A stretch of 64,000 nucleotides of DNA from JAIESQ01 sp964495375 (GCA_964495375.1 CAZBWM010000008.1:1-64000), one strand, 5' to 3'; shown: positions 8,799-16,957, numbered from the stretch's first letter. Numbers and translations: made by a program. Notes: a model not told the origin generated them from the letters alone.

Positions 8799-9103
8799 CG
8801 CTTGAAAACCTCCGGTTGCTGCTCGTCCCGCCAGGGCTGGGCCCTCTCGGCTGCTTGAGTGTCCAGCGAAGTATAGCGGTCGAGTCGAGGCTGGTAGAGC
8901 CCGTGCGGCCCCTAAATGCTCGACACTTCGAAGTTATCCGCCCCGTTCTTTCCGCCCGCGAACGTCCGCGTCGAGCAGCCCGGGTGGCTTTTCGCGAACC
9001 GGGCGACTGGTCCGAGTGTCCTGCCATTGAGTACACTTAGTTAGGTAAGCCCGCAACGCCCGGCGGGCTTTGGCCTGACCGAACGCAAGGAAAGGATGGC
9101 CCG

Positions 9104-9109
9104 AGGAGG
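9104..9109 (+). promoter_or_regulatory. Shine-Dalgarno AGGAGG supporting an ATT start
   Basis: A perfect AGGAGG lies 8 nt before the ATT at 9118. The reading frame of rsfS has an upstream stop (TGA) and no ATG, GTG or TTG before conserved residues, so this site points to ATT 9118 (or CTG at 9127) as initiation codon. Confidence 0.6.
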
Positions 9110-9117
9110 TTAATCCC

Positions 9118-9531
9118 ATTAGCGAACTGATCACGTCTCCCGCTCCCCTCACCCGCCCTCATAGCCTTGAGATCGCGCTGGCTGCCGCCCGGGCGGCCGA
9201 CGACAACCGGGGTCGCGACATCCAGATTCTCGATGTCCGCGAGCTGACCCCGATCTTCGATTACTTCGTGATTGCCACGGGCAACAGCGGCCGGCAATTG
9301 CACGCCCTGGCCGACGAGACCGAGCACGTGCTGACGCGCGACTTGGGCCAGAAGCGGCTGGGCATTGAAGGCTACCAGCGTTCTAGCTGGATTCTGTTGG
9401 ACTTTGGCGATGTCGTCGTCCACTTCTTTGACCCCGAGGCGCGCGGCTACTACGCGCTCGAGCAGCTCTGGTGCAAAGCGAAGCGTGTGCCGTTTGAGCC
9501 AGCGGCTCCCCCGCTGCGCACCGTGAGCTAG
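9118..9531 (+). CDS. rsfS: Ribosomal silencing factor RsfS
   Basis: 137 aa if initiated at ATT 9118. RsfS binds ribosomal protein uL14 and blocks joining of the subunits during starvation. The family core is present: HSLEIALAAARAADDNRGRDIQILDV, then FDYFVIATGNSGRQLHAL, and SSWILLDFGDVVVHFFDPEARGYYALEQLW. The first conventional start (GTG at 9268) falls inside the core FDYFVIATG motif and would remove about 50 conserved residues. Upstream, the frame contains only non-canonical options; ATT at 9118 has a perfect AGGAGG 8 nt before it. A five-codon ORF (ATG 9096, MARGG-stop) overlaps the same site. The gene lies upstream of argS on the same strand. Confidence 0.88.
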   Translation: MSELITSPAPLTRPHSLEIALAAARAADDNRGRDIQILDVRELTPIFDYFVIATGNSGRQLHALADETEHVLTRDLGQKRLGIEGYQRSSWILLDFGDVVVHFFDPEARGYYALEQLWCKAKRVPFEPAAPPLRTVS

Positions 9532-9536
9532 GAGCT

Positions 9537-9591
9537 TCGTGGCACGGCCATCCTGGCCGACACCCACCTAGGCTGGTAGCCCATGCCACGA
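9537..9591 (+). repeat. TCGTGGCACGGCCA-family repeat
   Basis: TCGTGGCACGGCCATCCTGG begins at 9537, and the right end GCCCATGCCACGA (9579-9591) is roughly its inverted complement, giving an outer stem of about 8-11 bp plus an inner GGCCAtccTGGCC hairpin. It lies between rsfS and argS. Related copies: 1088, 59228 and 62120 (inverted). Confidence 0.7.
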
Positions 9592-9719
9592 CAATTGGGT
9601 GCTATTCGGCGCACAGCTTCGTGCCTGCTTCGTCACGCGCCCTTGCGTCGATCGCGACGGCGCAGGTAGTCTCCGCTCTACCGTGCTGTCCGCCATGCCC
9701 GCTCTCGCGCAGATGCTCC

Positions 9720-11705
9720 ATGAACGTACTCGCCGAACTCCGCCGCCGCTTTGCACCCGCCCTGGCTGGCCTGGGCCTGTCGACGGAAGACGTCCAGAAG
9801 TCGCTCGAGATGATCCGCCCTGTGCAGGACGCCCGGTTCGGCGACTATCAGGCGAACTTCGCGATGCCGCTGAAGAACACGCTCGGCAGGGCCAGCCGTG
9901 ACATCGCGGCTGATGTCGTCGCGAAGCTCGATCTGGTTGGCCTGGCTGCGCCGGCCGAAGTCGCCGGGCCCGGCTTCATCAACGTGCGGCTGGAGAACGA
10001 GTTTCTCGCCCGGCAGTTGGCGGCGGCCGCCAGTGACGATCGGCTGGGTATCGCAGCGGCCGCTAAACCGAAGACCTACATCGTCGACTTTTCCGCCCCC
10101 AACGTCGCCAAGAGCATGCACGTCGGACACATTCGCTCGACGGTCATCGGCCAGGCGATTGTCGAGACGTTGCGCTTCCTGGGTCACACCGTCGTCGGCG
10201 ACAACCACATCGGCGACTGGGGCACCCAGTTCGGCATGATCTTGTACGGCTACAAGCACTTTCGCAACGAGGCCGACTACGCGCGCGAGCCTGTGGCCGA
10301 ACTCGGCAGGCTATACCGGCTCGTGGCCACGCTCGTCGGCTACTTCGAGACGAAAGCCGAACTGCCGCAACTCGAGCAGCGCGTGAAGGAAGCGGAAGCG
10401 GCCGTGTCGGCGCACCCCAGCGCGGCCGCCGCTGATCCGCAAGCACAGAAGAAGGTCGCTAAGGAGCAGCGCCGCCTCGAAGGACGCGTGAGCGACGCGC
10501 GCGCCGAATTGGCCGCGGCGCAAGCGAAGATCGCGGCAATCGACGCGGACGCGAAACTGTCGAGCCTGGTGCGCGAACACACCACGATCGCCGACGACGT
10601 GCTGGCCGAAACCGCCAAACTGCACGCGGGGGACGCCGAGAATCGTCGGCTCTGGAACGAGTTCATGCCCCTCTGCATGGCCGAGGTCGATCGCGTCTAT
10701 CGCCGGCTCGGGGTGACGTTCGACGAGACGCTCGGCGAGAGTTTTTATCACGAACAACTTGGCCCCCTGGTGACCGCGCTGCGCGCGAAGCTGCCCGATG
10801 TGGTCCGCGAGAGTGGCGGCGCGGTCTGCATTTTTCTGCCGGGCCAGGCGACGCCAATGATCGTGCAAAAGAAGGACGGGGCGTTTCTGTACGCGACGAC
10901 CGACCTGGCCACGATCGACTATCGCACGAAGCGCTGGCACCCCGACGCGATGCTGTATGTCGTCGATCACCGGCAAAGCCTGCACTTCGAGCAGTTGTTC
11001 GCCACGGCCCGGCTGCTGGGTTACGACCAGGTCGATCTGCGACACATCAGCTTCGGCACCGTATTGGGGGACGATGGGCGGCCGTTCAAGACGCGCTCGG
11101 GGGATACCGTCGGTCTCGAAGGGCTATTGGACGAAGCGGTACGACGCGCCGCGGTCATCGTGGCTGAAAACGACGACCGCAAACCGGCCGGTCCCGAGCT
11201 CAGTGCGGACGATCGCGCTCGCATTGCCGATGTGGTGGGTATCGCCTCGCTCAAGTATGCCGACTTGTCGCAGAACCGCACCAGCGACTATGTCTTCAGC
11301 TACGACAAGATGCTGGCGATGACCGGCAACACGGGCACCTACTTGCAGTACGCCTACGCGCGGGTGCAGGGGGTTGCGGCCAAGGGAAAGGTCGACCTGG
11401 CGGCGCTTCGCGCAAGCGGCGCGGCAATTCAGCTCGACGCCGACGCCGAGCGAGCGCTGGGGCTCGAGCTACTGCGCTTCGGCGACGCGTTGGACGACAC
11501 CGTGGCCGACTTCCGGCCGAACCAGCTCACGAGCTATTTGTTCGAACTGGCCAACCGTTACTCAACGTTCTACGAGCAGTGTCCAGTGCTGAAGGCGGAA
11601 ACCGACGAGTTGCGCGTGAGCCGGTTGCTGCTGTGTGATCTCACGGCCCGCACGCTCCAACGCGGGCTGGCACTGTTGGGGATCGGGGTGGTGGAAAAGA
11701 TGTAG
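9720..11705 (+). CDS. argS: Arginyl-tRNA synthetase
   Basis: 661 aa, long for the family (about 550-580). It charges tRNA-Arg with arginine. The HIGH motif is HVGH at 134-137 within APNVAKSMHVGHIRST; the KMSKS-equivalent loop reads GRPFKTRSGDTV; the C-terminal anticodon-binding helical domain ends in GLALLGIGVVEKM. The ATG at 9720 is chosen because it gives the family start MNVLAELRRRF; the open frame extends 99 nt further up. The extra length comes from an Ala/Lys/Glu-rich, coiled-coil-like insert (about residues 210-305; e.g. LPQLEQRVKEAEAAVSAHPS, KEQRRLEGRVSDARAELAAA) inside the catalytic domain. Such an insert is unusual and looks lineage-specific. Confidence 0.96.
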   Translation: MNVLAELRRRFAPALAGLGLSTEDVQKSLEMIRPVQDARFGDYQANFAMPLKNTLGRASRDIAADVVAKLDLVGLAAPAEVAGPGFINVRLENEFLARQLAAAASDDRLGIAAAAKPKTYIVDFSAPNVAKSMHVGHIRSTVIGQAIVETLRFLGHTVVGDNHIGDWGTQFGMILYGYKHFRNEADYAREPVAELGRLYRLVATLVGYFETKAELPQLEQRVKEAEAAVSAHPSAAAADPQAQKKVAKEQRRLEGRVSDARAELAAAQAKIAAIDADAKLSSLVREHTTIADDVLAETAKLHAGDAENRRLWNEFMPLCMAEVDRVYRRLGVTFDETLGESFYHEQLGPLVTALRAKLPDVVRESGGAVCIFLPGQATPMIVQKKDGAFLYATTDLATIDYRTKRWHPDAMLYVVDHRQSLHFEQLFATARLLGYDQVDLRHISFGTVLGDDGRPFKTRSGDTVGLEGLLDEAVRRAAVIVAENDDRKPAGPELSADDRARIADVVGIASLKYADLSQNRTSDYVFSYDKMLAMTGNTGTYLQYAYARVQGVAAKGKVDLAALRASGAAIQLDADAERALGLELLRFGDALDDTVADFRPNQLTSYLFELANRYSTFYEQCPVLKAETDELRVSRLLLCDLTARTLQRGLALLGIGVVEKM

Positions 11706-11757
11706 AGGAAAGCAGTTTGAACGAAGGGTAGAATAGAGAAGCAATTGGAGGTGCCCT

Positions 11758-11997
11758 ATGGCTAGTCTTCCCGTCGACAATCAAACCGCCGAGTTGGTCT
11801 TAGCGCGTGCCGCTGCCGAGGGAGTATCGGTCGATGCGCTTTTGCAGCGATTGCTGGCGCCGAATCCAGGTGCTGTAACGGAAGCAGATCGACTCACCTT
11901 CGAGGAGTTCCGGGCGCTCGCTGAAGAGTTGTCGACTGACGGTCCATCGCTTCCAGCGGATTTCTCTCGAGCCGACATCTATATTGATCACGACTAA
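11758..11997 (+). CDS. VapB-like antitoxin
   Basis: 79 aa with a GGAGG site 7 nt before the ATG. The N-terminal half is a small helix-rich region (AELVLARAAAEGVSVDALLQRLL) and the C-terminus ends in SRADIYIDHD, a tail seen on antitoxins encoded just upstream of PIN toxins. Antitoxins of this type bind their own promoter and wrap around the toxin to block its active site. Its stop overlaps the toxin start by one base (TAATG), the usual arrangement for a type II pair. The DNA-binding fold is not certain from the sequence. Confidence 0.75.
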   Translation: MASLPVDNQTAELVLARAAAEGVSVDALLQRLLAPNPGAVTEADRLTFEEFRALAEELSTDGPSLPADFSRADIYIDHD

Positions 11998-12436
11998 TGG
12001 CGCTGCTGATCGATACCGGCGTGTTGCTGCGTGCCTTTGATCGTGCTGACCCCGACCGCGCCAAGATCTGGCTAGCGCTGCGACCAACGTTGCGAAGCAG
12101 CGCACGTCCCAGAACTGCAATGCAGAATGTCGCCGAGTTCTGGAACGTCTCCACGCGACCAGCCGCGGCGCGAGGTGGTATGGGGCATTCCGCTGGGCGA
12201 GTGGCCTTGAGAGTGATGGCAATCGAGCGCTACTGCGAGGTCGTCACAGAGACCAGAACTCATACCAAATTTGGCGCGACTTGGTCGCGTCGCACGGCGT
12301 CACCGGTGCTTCCGTTCATGACGCCAGGCTTGTCGCCATCATGCTCGATCGTGGGATCGCCGACATTCTCACAATGAACCCAACCGACTTTCGTCGCTAT
12401 CAAATCAACGTGATCACGCCCGGCCAGGTGACGTGA
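11997..12436 (+). pseudogene. PIN-domain toxin (VapC-like), frameshifted
   Basis: The first part reads MALLIDTGVLLRAFD with the first acidic PIN residue (Asp6) and continues through NVAEFWNVSTRP. In this frame the protein drifts into unrelated sequence after VVTET (about 12250). The rest of a PIN domain appears in the -1 frame from about 12254: QNSYQIWRDLVASHGV, VHDARLVAIMLDRG, ILTMNPTDFRRY, ending TGA at 12434-12436. A single missing base near 12249-12256 explains this. Rejoined, the protein would be about 146 aa, normal for VapC ribonucleases. The defect is either real inactivation, leaving an antitoxin without a working toxin, or a base-call error in the draft assembly. Confidence 0.8.
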
Positions 12437-13404
12437 TTCACCTTGGGGCCTCCGATTCACTCGCACTGCGGAGCCCACGATTGCCATCCGAAGCCAGCAA
12501 GGCCCAGACGGAAGCCGCTTATCGACGTGTGGCCGCCGACGCCCAGCGCGGCGCGCAGGCCGTGCTCGCCGGGGTCGTGGCGAACATCGTGCTGGCGGCC
12601 ATCAAGATCTTCGCCGGCATGGTCGGCAACGCCTATGCGCTGATCGCCGACGGCGTCGAGTCGATGCTCGACATCTTCGGTTCGGTCGTCGCATGGGGGA
12701 GCCTGAAGGCCTCGGCCGCGCTCCCCAGCGAGCGCTTCCCGTTCGGGTATGGCCGCTTCGAACCGCTGGGCGCTCTGGTCGTGGCTTTGGGGCTGATGGT
12801 CGTAGCGGCCGGAATCGCATACGCCAGCATTCGCGAGATCGTCACGCCGCATCACTTGCCGGCGCCGTTCACGCTGGTGGTGCTGGTCGCGGTCGTGGTC
12901 ACCAAAGAGCTGTTGTTTCGAAAAATGCTGCGGACCGGCCAGGCGATCGGCAGCACCGTGGTGGGGGCCGACGCCTGGCATCATCGCTCGGACGCGATTA
13001 CGTCGCTGGCCGCATTCGTCGGTATCGGCATCGCGGTGCTCGGCGGGCCGGGCTACGAAAGCGCCGACGATTGGGCCGCCCTGGTGGCTTGCACCGTGAT
13101 TGCCGCCAACGGCGTGCGCATCCTGCGGGCGGCACTAGCGGACATGCTCGACGTGGCGCCGCCCCCCGAATTCGAACAGCAGGTGCGCACGATCGCCGGC
13201 AACGTGCCCGGCACTCTGGGGCTCGACAAGTGCCGCATCCGCAAGAGCGGTTTAGGCTACTTCGTCGATCTGCACGTCGTGGTCGACGCCGAAATGAGCG
13301 TGCGCGGCGGCCACGATATTTCGCACGGAGTGAAGAACGCGCTGCTTGGTTCGGGGCTGGGCATTCTCGACGTGGTGATTCACATCGAGCCGGCCGCCGA
13401 GTAG
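12433..13404 (+). CDS. Cation diffusion facilitator (metal/proton antiporter)
   Basis: 323 aa, a typical CDF length. These inner-membrane dimers export Zn, Fe, Mn or similar divalent metals in exchange for protons. Six hydrophobic segments span about residues 40-235. Metal-site residues are visible in TM2 (ALIADGVESMLDIF) and TM5 (DAWHHRSDAITS, an HxxxD pair). The C-terminal cytoplasmic domain carries GYFVDLHVVVDAEMSVRGGH and ends in DVVIHIEP. The GTG at 12433 overlaps the stop of the toxin frame (GTGA), which would couple translation; TTG at 12481 is an alternative start. The metal specificity cannot be fixed from sequence alone. Its 3-prime end overlaps the convergent cytosine deaminase gene by 25 bp. 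Confidence 0.92.
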   Translation: MIHLGASDSLALRSPRLPSEASKAQTEAAYRRVAADAQRGAQAVLAGVVANIVLAAIKIFAGMVGNAYALIADGVESMLDIFGSVVAWGSLKASAALPSERFPFGYGRFEPLGALVVALGLMVVAAGIAYASIREIVTPHHLPAPFTLVVLVAVVVTKELLFRKMLRTGQAIGSTVVGADAWHHRSDAITSLAAFVGIGIAVLGGPGYESADDWAALVACTVIAANGVRILRAALADMLDVAPPPEFEQQVRTIAGNVPGTLGLDKCRIRKSGLGYFVDLHVVVDAEMSVRGGHDISHGVKNALLGSGLGILDVVIHIEPAAE

Positions 13405-13889
13405 ACCAGCTCGTCGGCGCGCAGCAGCGTGAGCTCGGTGGAGCGAGTGCCGCCGACGCCGATGTCCTCGTGCCAGATGTGCGATCGCGCGAGGATGAAG
13501 GTCTCGAGCAACTCCCGGCACTCGCTGTCGTCGACCACGTCGAGTTGAACGCCGCGCGCGCGCAAGTAGTCTTCAGGCCCGCAGAAGGTGCGGTTCTCGC
13601 CGATGACGATTCGCGGGATTTTGTAGAGCAGCGCGGCGCCGCTGCACAGGTCACAAGGTGAAAGAGTCGTGTAGAGAACTGCGCGGCGATAGGTCGACGC
13701 TGAGAGTCGGCCGGCGTTCTGCAGGCAGTCGATCTCGGCATGCAGAATCGGGCTGCCGCGCTGCACCCGGCGATTGTGCCCCCGGCCGATGATCTCGCCG
13801 TCGACGGCCAACACGGCGCCGATGGGGATGCCCCCCTCGGCCAGGCCGCGGCGGGCTTCAGCCAGCGCGGCGGAAAGTAGATAGTCCAA
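13380..13889 (-). CDS. Yeast-type cytosine deaminase
   Basis: 169 aa from the TTG at 13889, which has AAGGA upstream; the frame is open to a TTG at 13925. It belongs to the CDA-fold zinc deaminases and would convert cytosine to uracil plus ammonia in pyrimidine salvage. Zinc site: H50-A-E52 (ILHAEIDCLQNAGRL) and C79/C82 (LYTTLSPCDLCSGA). The match to fungal Fcy1 runs over the whole length, including GRGHNRRVQRGS, RIVIGENRTF, VVDDSECRELLETF and the closing WHEDIG. Bacterial cytosine deaminases are usually the unrelated CodA amidohydrolase. Fcy1 has HGE where this protein has HAE, as most other family members do. Single gene, convergent with the CDF transporter. Confidence 0.88.
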   Translation of the reverse strand: MDYLLSAALAEARRGLAEGGIPIGAVLAVDGEIIGRGHNRRVQRGSPILHAEIDCLQNAGRLSASTYRRAVLYTTLSPCDLCSGAALLYKIPRIVIGENRTFCGPEDYLRARGVQLDVVDDSECRELLETFILARSHIWHEDIGVGGTRSTELTLLRADELVYSAAGSM

Positions 13890-14122
13890 CAGAGCGTTCC
13901 TTGAGGATGCGAGAACGGGCGACAACCATCCTGTCGCCGCGGGGCACAGCTTGGTGCCTCAATAGGGGACATAGCTTTTTTTCTGGGCCTGGGCAAATCG
14001 GCGGGCAGGGGAGCCGCGCTCGAAAATCAGAACCATCACGGCCGCACCAGCGTGTCTGGTCGCACGAGCGGCTCTCGTCAAACGGGTTGCCCAATCGGTT
14101 CGGGCGCGGTCGAATCCTGGTT

Positions 14123-14791
14123 ATGGTTGCACCCGATCGGCCCCGTCCCAATCCTGCGCTCGACTCGGCCCGGCATCACATGCTGTCGCGCGATCTGCTG
14201 GATCGAGGTATCGACGATCCGCGCGTGCTCGACTCGATGGCCCGAGTGCCGCGCGAGCGCTTTGTGACGGCCGAGCACACGACCGAAGCCTACGCCGATC
14301 GGGCCCTGTCGATCGAGTGCGATCAGACGATCAGTCAACCGTATATCGTGGGGCTGATGACGCAGGCCTTGGCCCTCACCGGCCGCGAGCACGTGCTGGA
14401 GATCGGCACCGGCAGCGGTTATCAGTGTGCGGTGCTGGCCGAGTTGGCGCACGACGTCGTGTCGATCGAGCGGCACGCCGCGCTGTCCGAGCGGGCCGCC
14501 ACCGTGCTCGGCGAGTTGGGTTACACCAACGTGCGGCTGTTGGTCGGCGATGGTACGCAAGGTTGGGCCGCCGGCGCGCCGTACGATCGCATCATCGTGA
14601 CGGCGGCCACCGATCGCTGCCCGCCGGCACTCCTGAAGCAGTTGGCCGATGGCGGTATTCTGGTGATTCCTTTGGGATCGACCGCCGGGCAAACGCTCGA
14701 ACGAATCTGCAAACGAGATGGTCGGCTACAAGTGCAGCACCTGTCGGCGTGTCGCTTCGTGCCCTTGGTGGGAGAATCGGTTGATGAGTAA
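14123..14791 (+). CDS. pcm: Protein-L-isoaspartate O-methyltransferase
   Basis: 222 aa. It methylates isoaspartyl residues in aged proteins with SAM, starting their repair. Family marks: RVPRERFVTAEH, YADRALSIECDQTISQPYIV, the SAM-binding VLEIGTGSGYQCAVLAELA, and YDRIIVTAATDRCPPALL. The start is uncertain: the frame is open from 13901, ATG 14123 gives a normal length, and ATG 14180 (MLSRDLLDRG) is also possible. The 3-prime end overlaps the next gene by 8 bp, suggesting translational coupling. Confidence 0.93.
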   Translation: MVAPDRPRPNPALDSARHHMLSRDLLDRGIDDPRVLDSMARVPRERFVTAEHTTEAYADRALSIECDQTISQPYIVGLMTQALALTGREHVLEIGTGSGYQCAVLAELAHDVVSIERHAALSERAATVLGELGYTNVRLLVGDGTQGWAAGAPYDRIIVTAATDRCPPALLKQLADGGILVIPLGSTAGQTLERICKRDGRLQVQHLSACRFVPLVGESVDE

Positions 14792-16442
14792 GATACTGCC
14801 TGGTGCGTGCCGCGTTTTGCCGCTGTTGCTTGGATGTGTGTGGTGCGGCGTGCTGTCGGCGGCCGAGCCCGTTGGTTGTTGGCCGCTGAAGGTCGACGCG
14901 CGCGACGCGGGTCCGCACGCCTTGCCGGGCGCCGCGCGCGAGATCGAGTTTGCCGCTGGCGGGGCGACGTTCGACGGTCGCACGTCAGTCGTCGAAGTGC
15001 CTGACGCCGCGCCATTGCGATCCAGCACGGGTAACTTTACGATCGCCGCACTTGTCGAATTACCCGTGCAGCTCGACGACGTGATGGGGGATGTCGTCAG
15101 CAAATTCGACGCGTCCAAGCGCCGTGGGTTTGGGTTGTCGATTGTCACCAACGCCGGGGCGTCGAGCGGGACGTCGAACCGCTGCCAGGTGCAGTTCGGC
15201 ATCGACGACGACTATCGTGACGCTAATTGGCGCGACGAGGGACGCCCCGGCAACAGCGTGCTGATCTTCGCGCTGACGACGCACGCCGGCAAGCTCTATG
15301 CCGGCACCTGCGAACCCGAGGCCGGCCAGGCAGGGCATGTTTATCGTTTCGACGGGCCTGGCCGGTGGCACGACCTGGGGAGCCCCGACCAGGCAAACTC
15401 CGTGGCGGCGCTGGCCGAATTCGAGGGGCAGCTTTTCGCGGCCACGGCCCGATATCGCTTGCGCGGTTCGGCATTGACCGATTCTCCCAACGAAACACTC
15501 GGCGGCCACGTCTTTCGCTTCGACGACAAGACCGCAACATGGATCGACTGTGGGCAACTTCCCGGCGTCGAAGCGATCAACGGGCTCGTCGTCTATCGCG
15601 GGCAGCTCTATGCCAGTTCGCTTTACTCGCCGGGGTTCTTTCGGTTTGAAGGCGGGACCACCTGGACGTCACTCGGCACGGCCAACAATCGCCGGGTGGA
15701 GGCGCTAGCGGTCTTTAACGGGGCTATCTTCGCCGGCAGTTACGACGCCGCGGAGGTTCATCGCTATGAGCCCGACGGCGGCTGGCAGGTTGTCGGTTCC
15801 TTGGCCGACAACACGCAGACCTACGGCTTCGGTATCTACGAGGGGTCGCTCTATGTCGGCACCTGGCCGACCGGTTGCGTCTATCGCTACGACGGGGCGA
15901 ACGATTGGACGAACTGCGGCCGCCTGGGAGAAGAAAAAGAAGTCATGCCTTTGGCCCTCTACAACGGGCTGTTCTATGCCGGTACGTTGCCGTTGGCCGG
16001 CGTCTACCGATTCGACAATCATCTTGTCGGCGGTGGCCAGTGGAGCCCCGTGGGGCGAATCGATCACATGCCCGACGTGACTTATCGCCGCGTCTGGTCG
16101 ATGGCCGTACACCGTGGTCGGCTGTTCGCCGGCACGTTGCCATCGGGGCACGTCTGGTCGTGGCAAGCCGGCTGCTCGGCAACGCACGACCACGATCTCG
16201 CTGCCGGTTGGCATCATCTGGCCGGTGTGCGTTCAGGGGGGGAGCTATTGCTCTACGTCGACGGACGGGAAGTGTCGAGAGCGCGGCTGCCCGCCGATCG
16301 CCCACTCAACGTCGACAACGATCGGCCGCTGCTGCTGGGACGCGGGCAGCACGATAGCTTGCGAGGGCGGATGAAAGACGTGCGGCTCTACCGCGGGGCG
16401 CTCACTGCCGAAGAAGTGGCCGAGCTTGCCAAGGGGCAGTGA
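14784..16442 (+). CDS. Secreted LamG-type protein interrupted by a seven-unit propeller
   Basis: 552 aa. Signal peptide at residues 1-26 (VLPLLLGCVWCGVLSAAEP). Residues about 28-150 look like the first part of a LamG/concanavalin-type jelly roll (ATFDGRTSVVEVPDAAP, GNFTIAALVELP, DVVSKFDASKRRGFGLSI). From about 160 to 462 there are seven related units of the form LYAGT..GxVYRYDG..W..xG, a beta-propeller pattern. The jelly roll then resumes (GWHHLAGVRSGGELLLYVDG, PLLLGRGQHDSLRGRMKDVR, LYRGALTAEEVAELAKG). The propeller thus seems to be inserted inside the LamG domain. Both folds bind carbohydrate or protein partners; no catalytic site is recognised. Overlaps pcm by 8 bp. Confidence 0.75.
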   Translation: MSKILPGACRVLPLLLGCVWCGVLSAAEPVGCWPLKVDARDAGPHALPGAAREIEFAAGGATFDGRTSVVEVPDAAPLRSSTGNFTIAALVELPVQLDDVMGDVVSKFDASKRRGFGLSIVTNAGASSGTSNRCQVQFGIDDDYRDANWRDEGRPGNSVLIFALTTHAGKLYAGTCEPEAGQAGHVYRFDGPGRWHDLGSPDQANSVAALAEFEGQLFAATARYRLRGSALTDSPNETLGGHVFRFDDKTATWIDCGQLPGVEAINGLVVYRGQLYASSLYSPGFFRFEGGTTWTSLGTANNRRVEALAVFNGAIFAGSYDAAEVHRYEPDGGWQVVGSLADNTQTYGFGIYEGSLYVGTWPTGCVYRYDGANDWTNCGRLGEEKEVMPLALYNGLFYAGTLPLAGVYRFDNHLVGGGQWSPVGRIDHMPDVTYRRVWSMAVHRGRLFAGTLPSGHVWSWQAGCSATHDHDLAAGWHHLAGVRSGGELLLYVDGREVSRARLPADRPLNVDNDRPLLLGRGQHDSLRGRMKDVRLYRGALTAEEVAELAKGQ

Positions 16443-16576
16443 CGCTGGCCGGGAGCGTAAACGATGGACGATTCAAGGGTGCCCTAAAGCTGCCGAAAAG
16501 AGCTGCTGGTCAGGCACTGCAGGTCGGCCCACGCATGTCGTGCCCGACGGATTCGGCGGAGGCTGAATTGCCAAGA

Positions 16577-16957
16577 CTAGTTGGGCTTTTTGGGCCTGGG
16601 GAGTCGATCAATTTGTTCCTGCGTGGGCCGCTGTGCGCGTTGGAACTGCACAACGCGTTGTTCGGCTTTCTCCCAATCGCCAGCACGAGCCAGCGCAATG
16701 AGGTCGTTGAAGGCCTTTAATTCGTCGTCGCTGAGCTTCCCTTGAGAATGCCGCTCCGTAAGCACTCGTTCGTTGTCATCCAGGCGCTGTTGACTACGTG
16801 TTGAGATCGCAGTGCGCAGCGAACTGATGAACTCCAGATTGTCGGTCGCCGCTTGTGGAGGGCGATAACAGCCTGCGGCAAGTAGCAGGGGGGCGGCAAT
16901 CCACAGTTTTCCTAAGTGAAGGTTCCGCGGCCACCACGGACCTGGTTTAGAAGTCAC
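16577..16957 (-). CDS. Small lipoprotein downstream of DUF1559
   Basis: 126 aa from the GTG at 16957, which has GGGAG 9-13 nt upstream and overlaps the last codons of the DUF1559 gene by 11 bp. Near its N-terminus lies LWIAAPLLLAAGC, a lipobox followed by YRPPQAAT. The mature part is charged and helical (LRTAISTRSQQRLDDNERVL, DDELKAFNDLIALARAGDWE) and ends in Pro/Lys. I do not recognise a family. The overlap implies co-translation with the DUF1559 protein; a similar small gene follows the second DUF1559 gene at 39304. Confidence 0.7.
   Translation of the reverse strand: MTSKPGPWWPRNLHLGKLWIAAPLLLAAGCYRPPQAATDNLEFISSLRTAISTRSQQRLDDNERVLTERHSQGKLSDDELKAFNDLIALARAGDWEKAEQRVVQFQRAQRPTQEQIDRLPRPKKPN

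Noticed and set aside
10311..11045. 244-codon minus-strand frame inside argS
   Set aside because: Antisense shadow of the catalytic domain of argS, whose motifs are complete.
13960..13990. AATAGGGGACATAGC followed by a T-run as another member of the palindrome families
   Set aside because: GGGGACA resembles the GGGGACNGGAGTC ends, but I found no complementary arm nearby, so it could be a decayed half-copy or chance.
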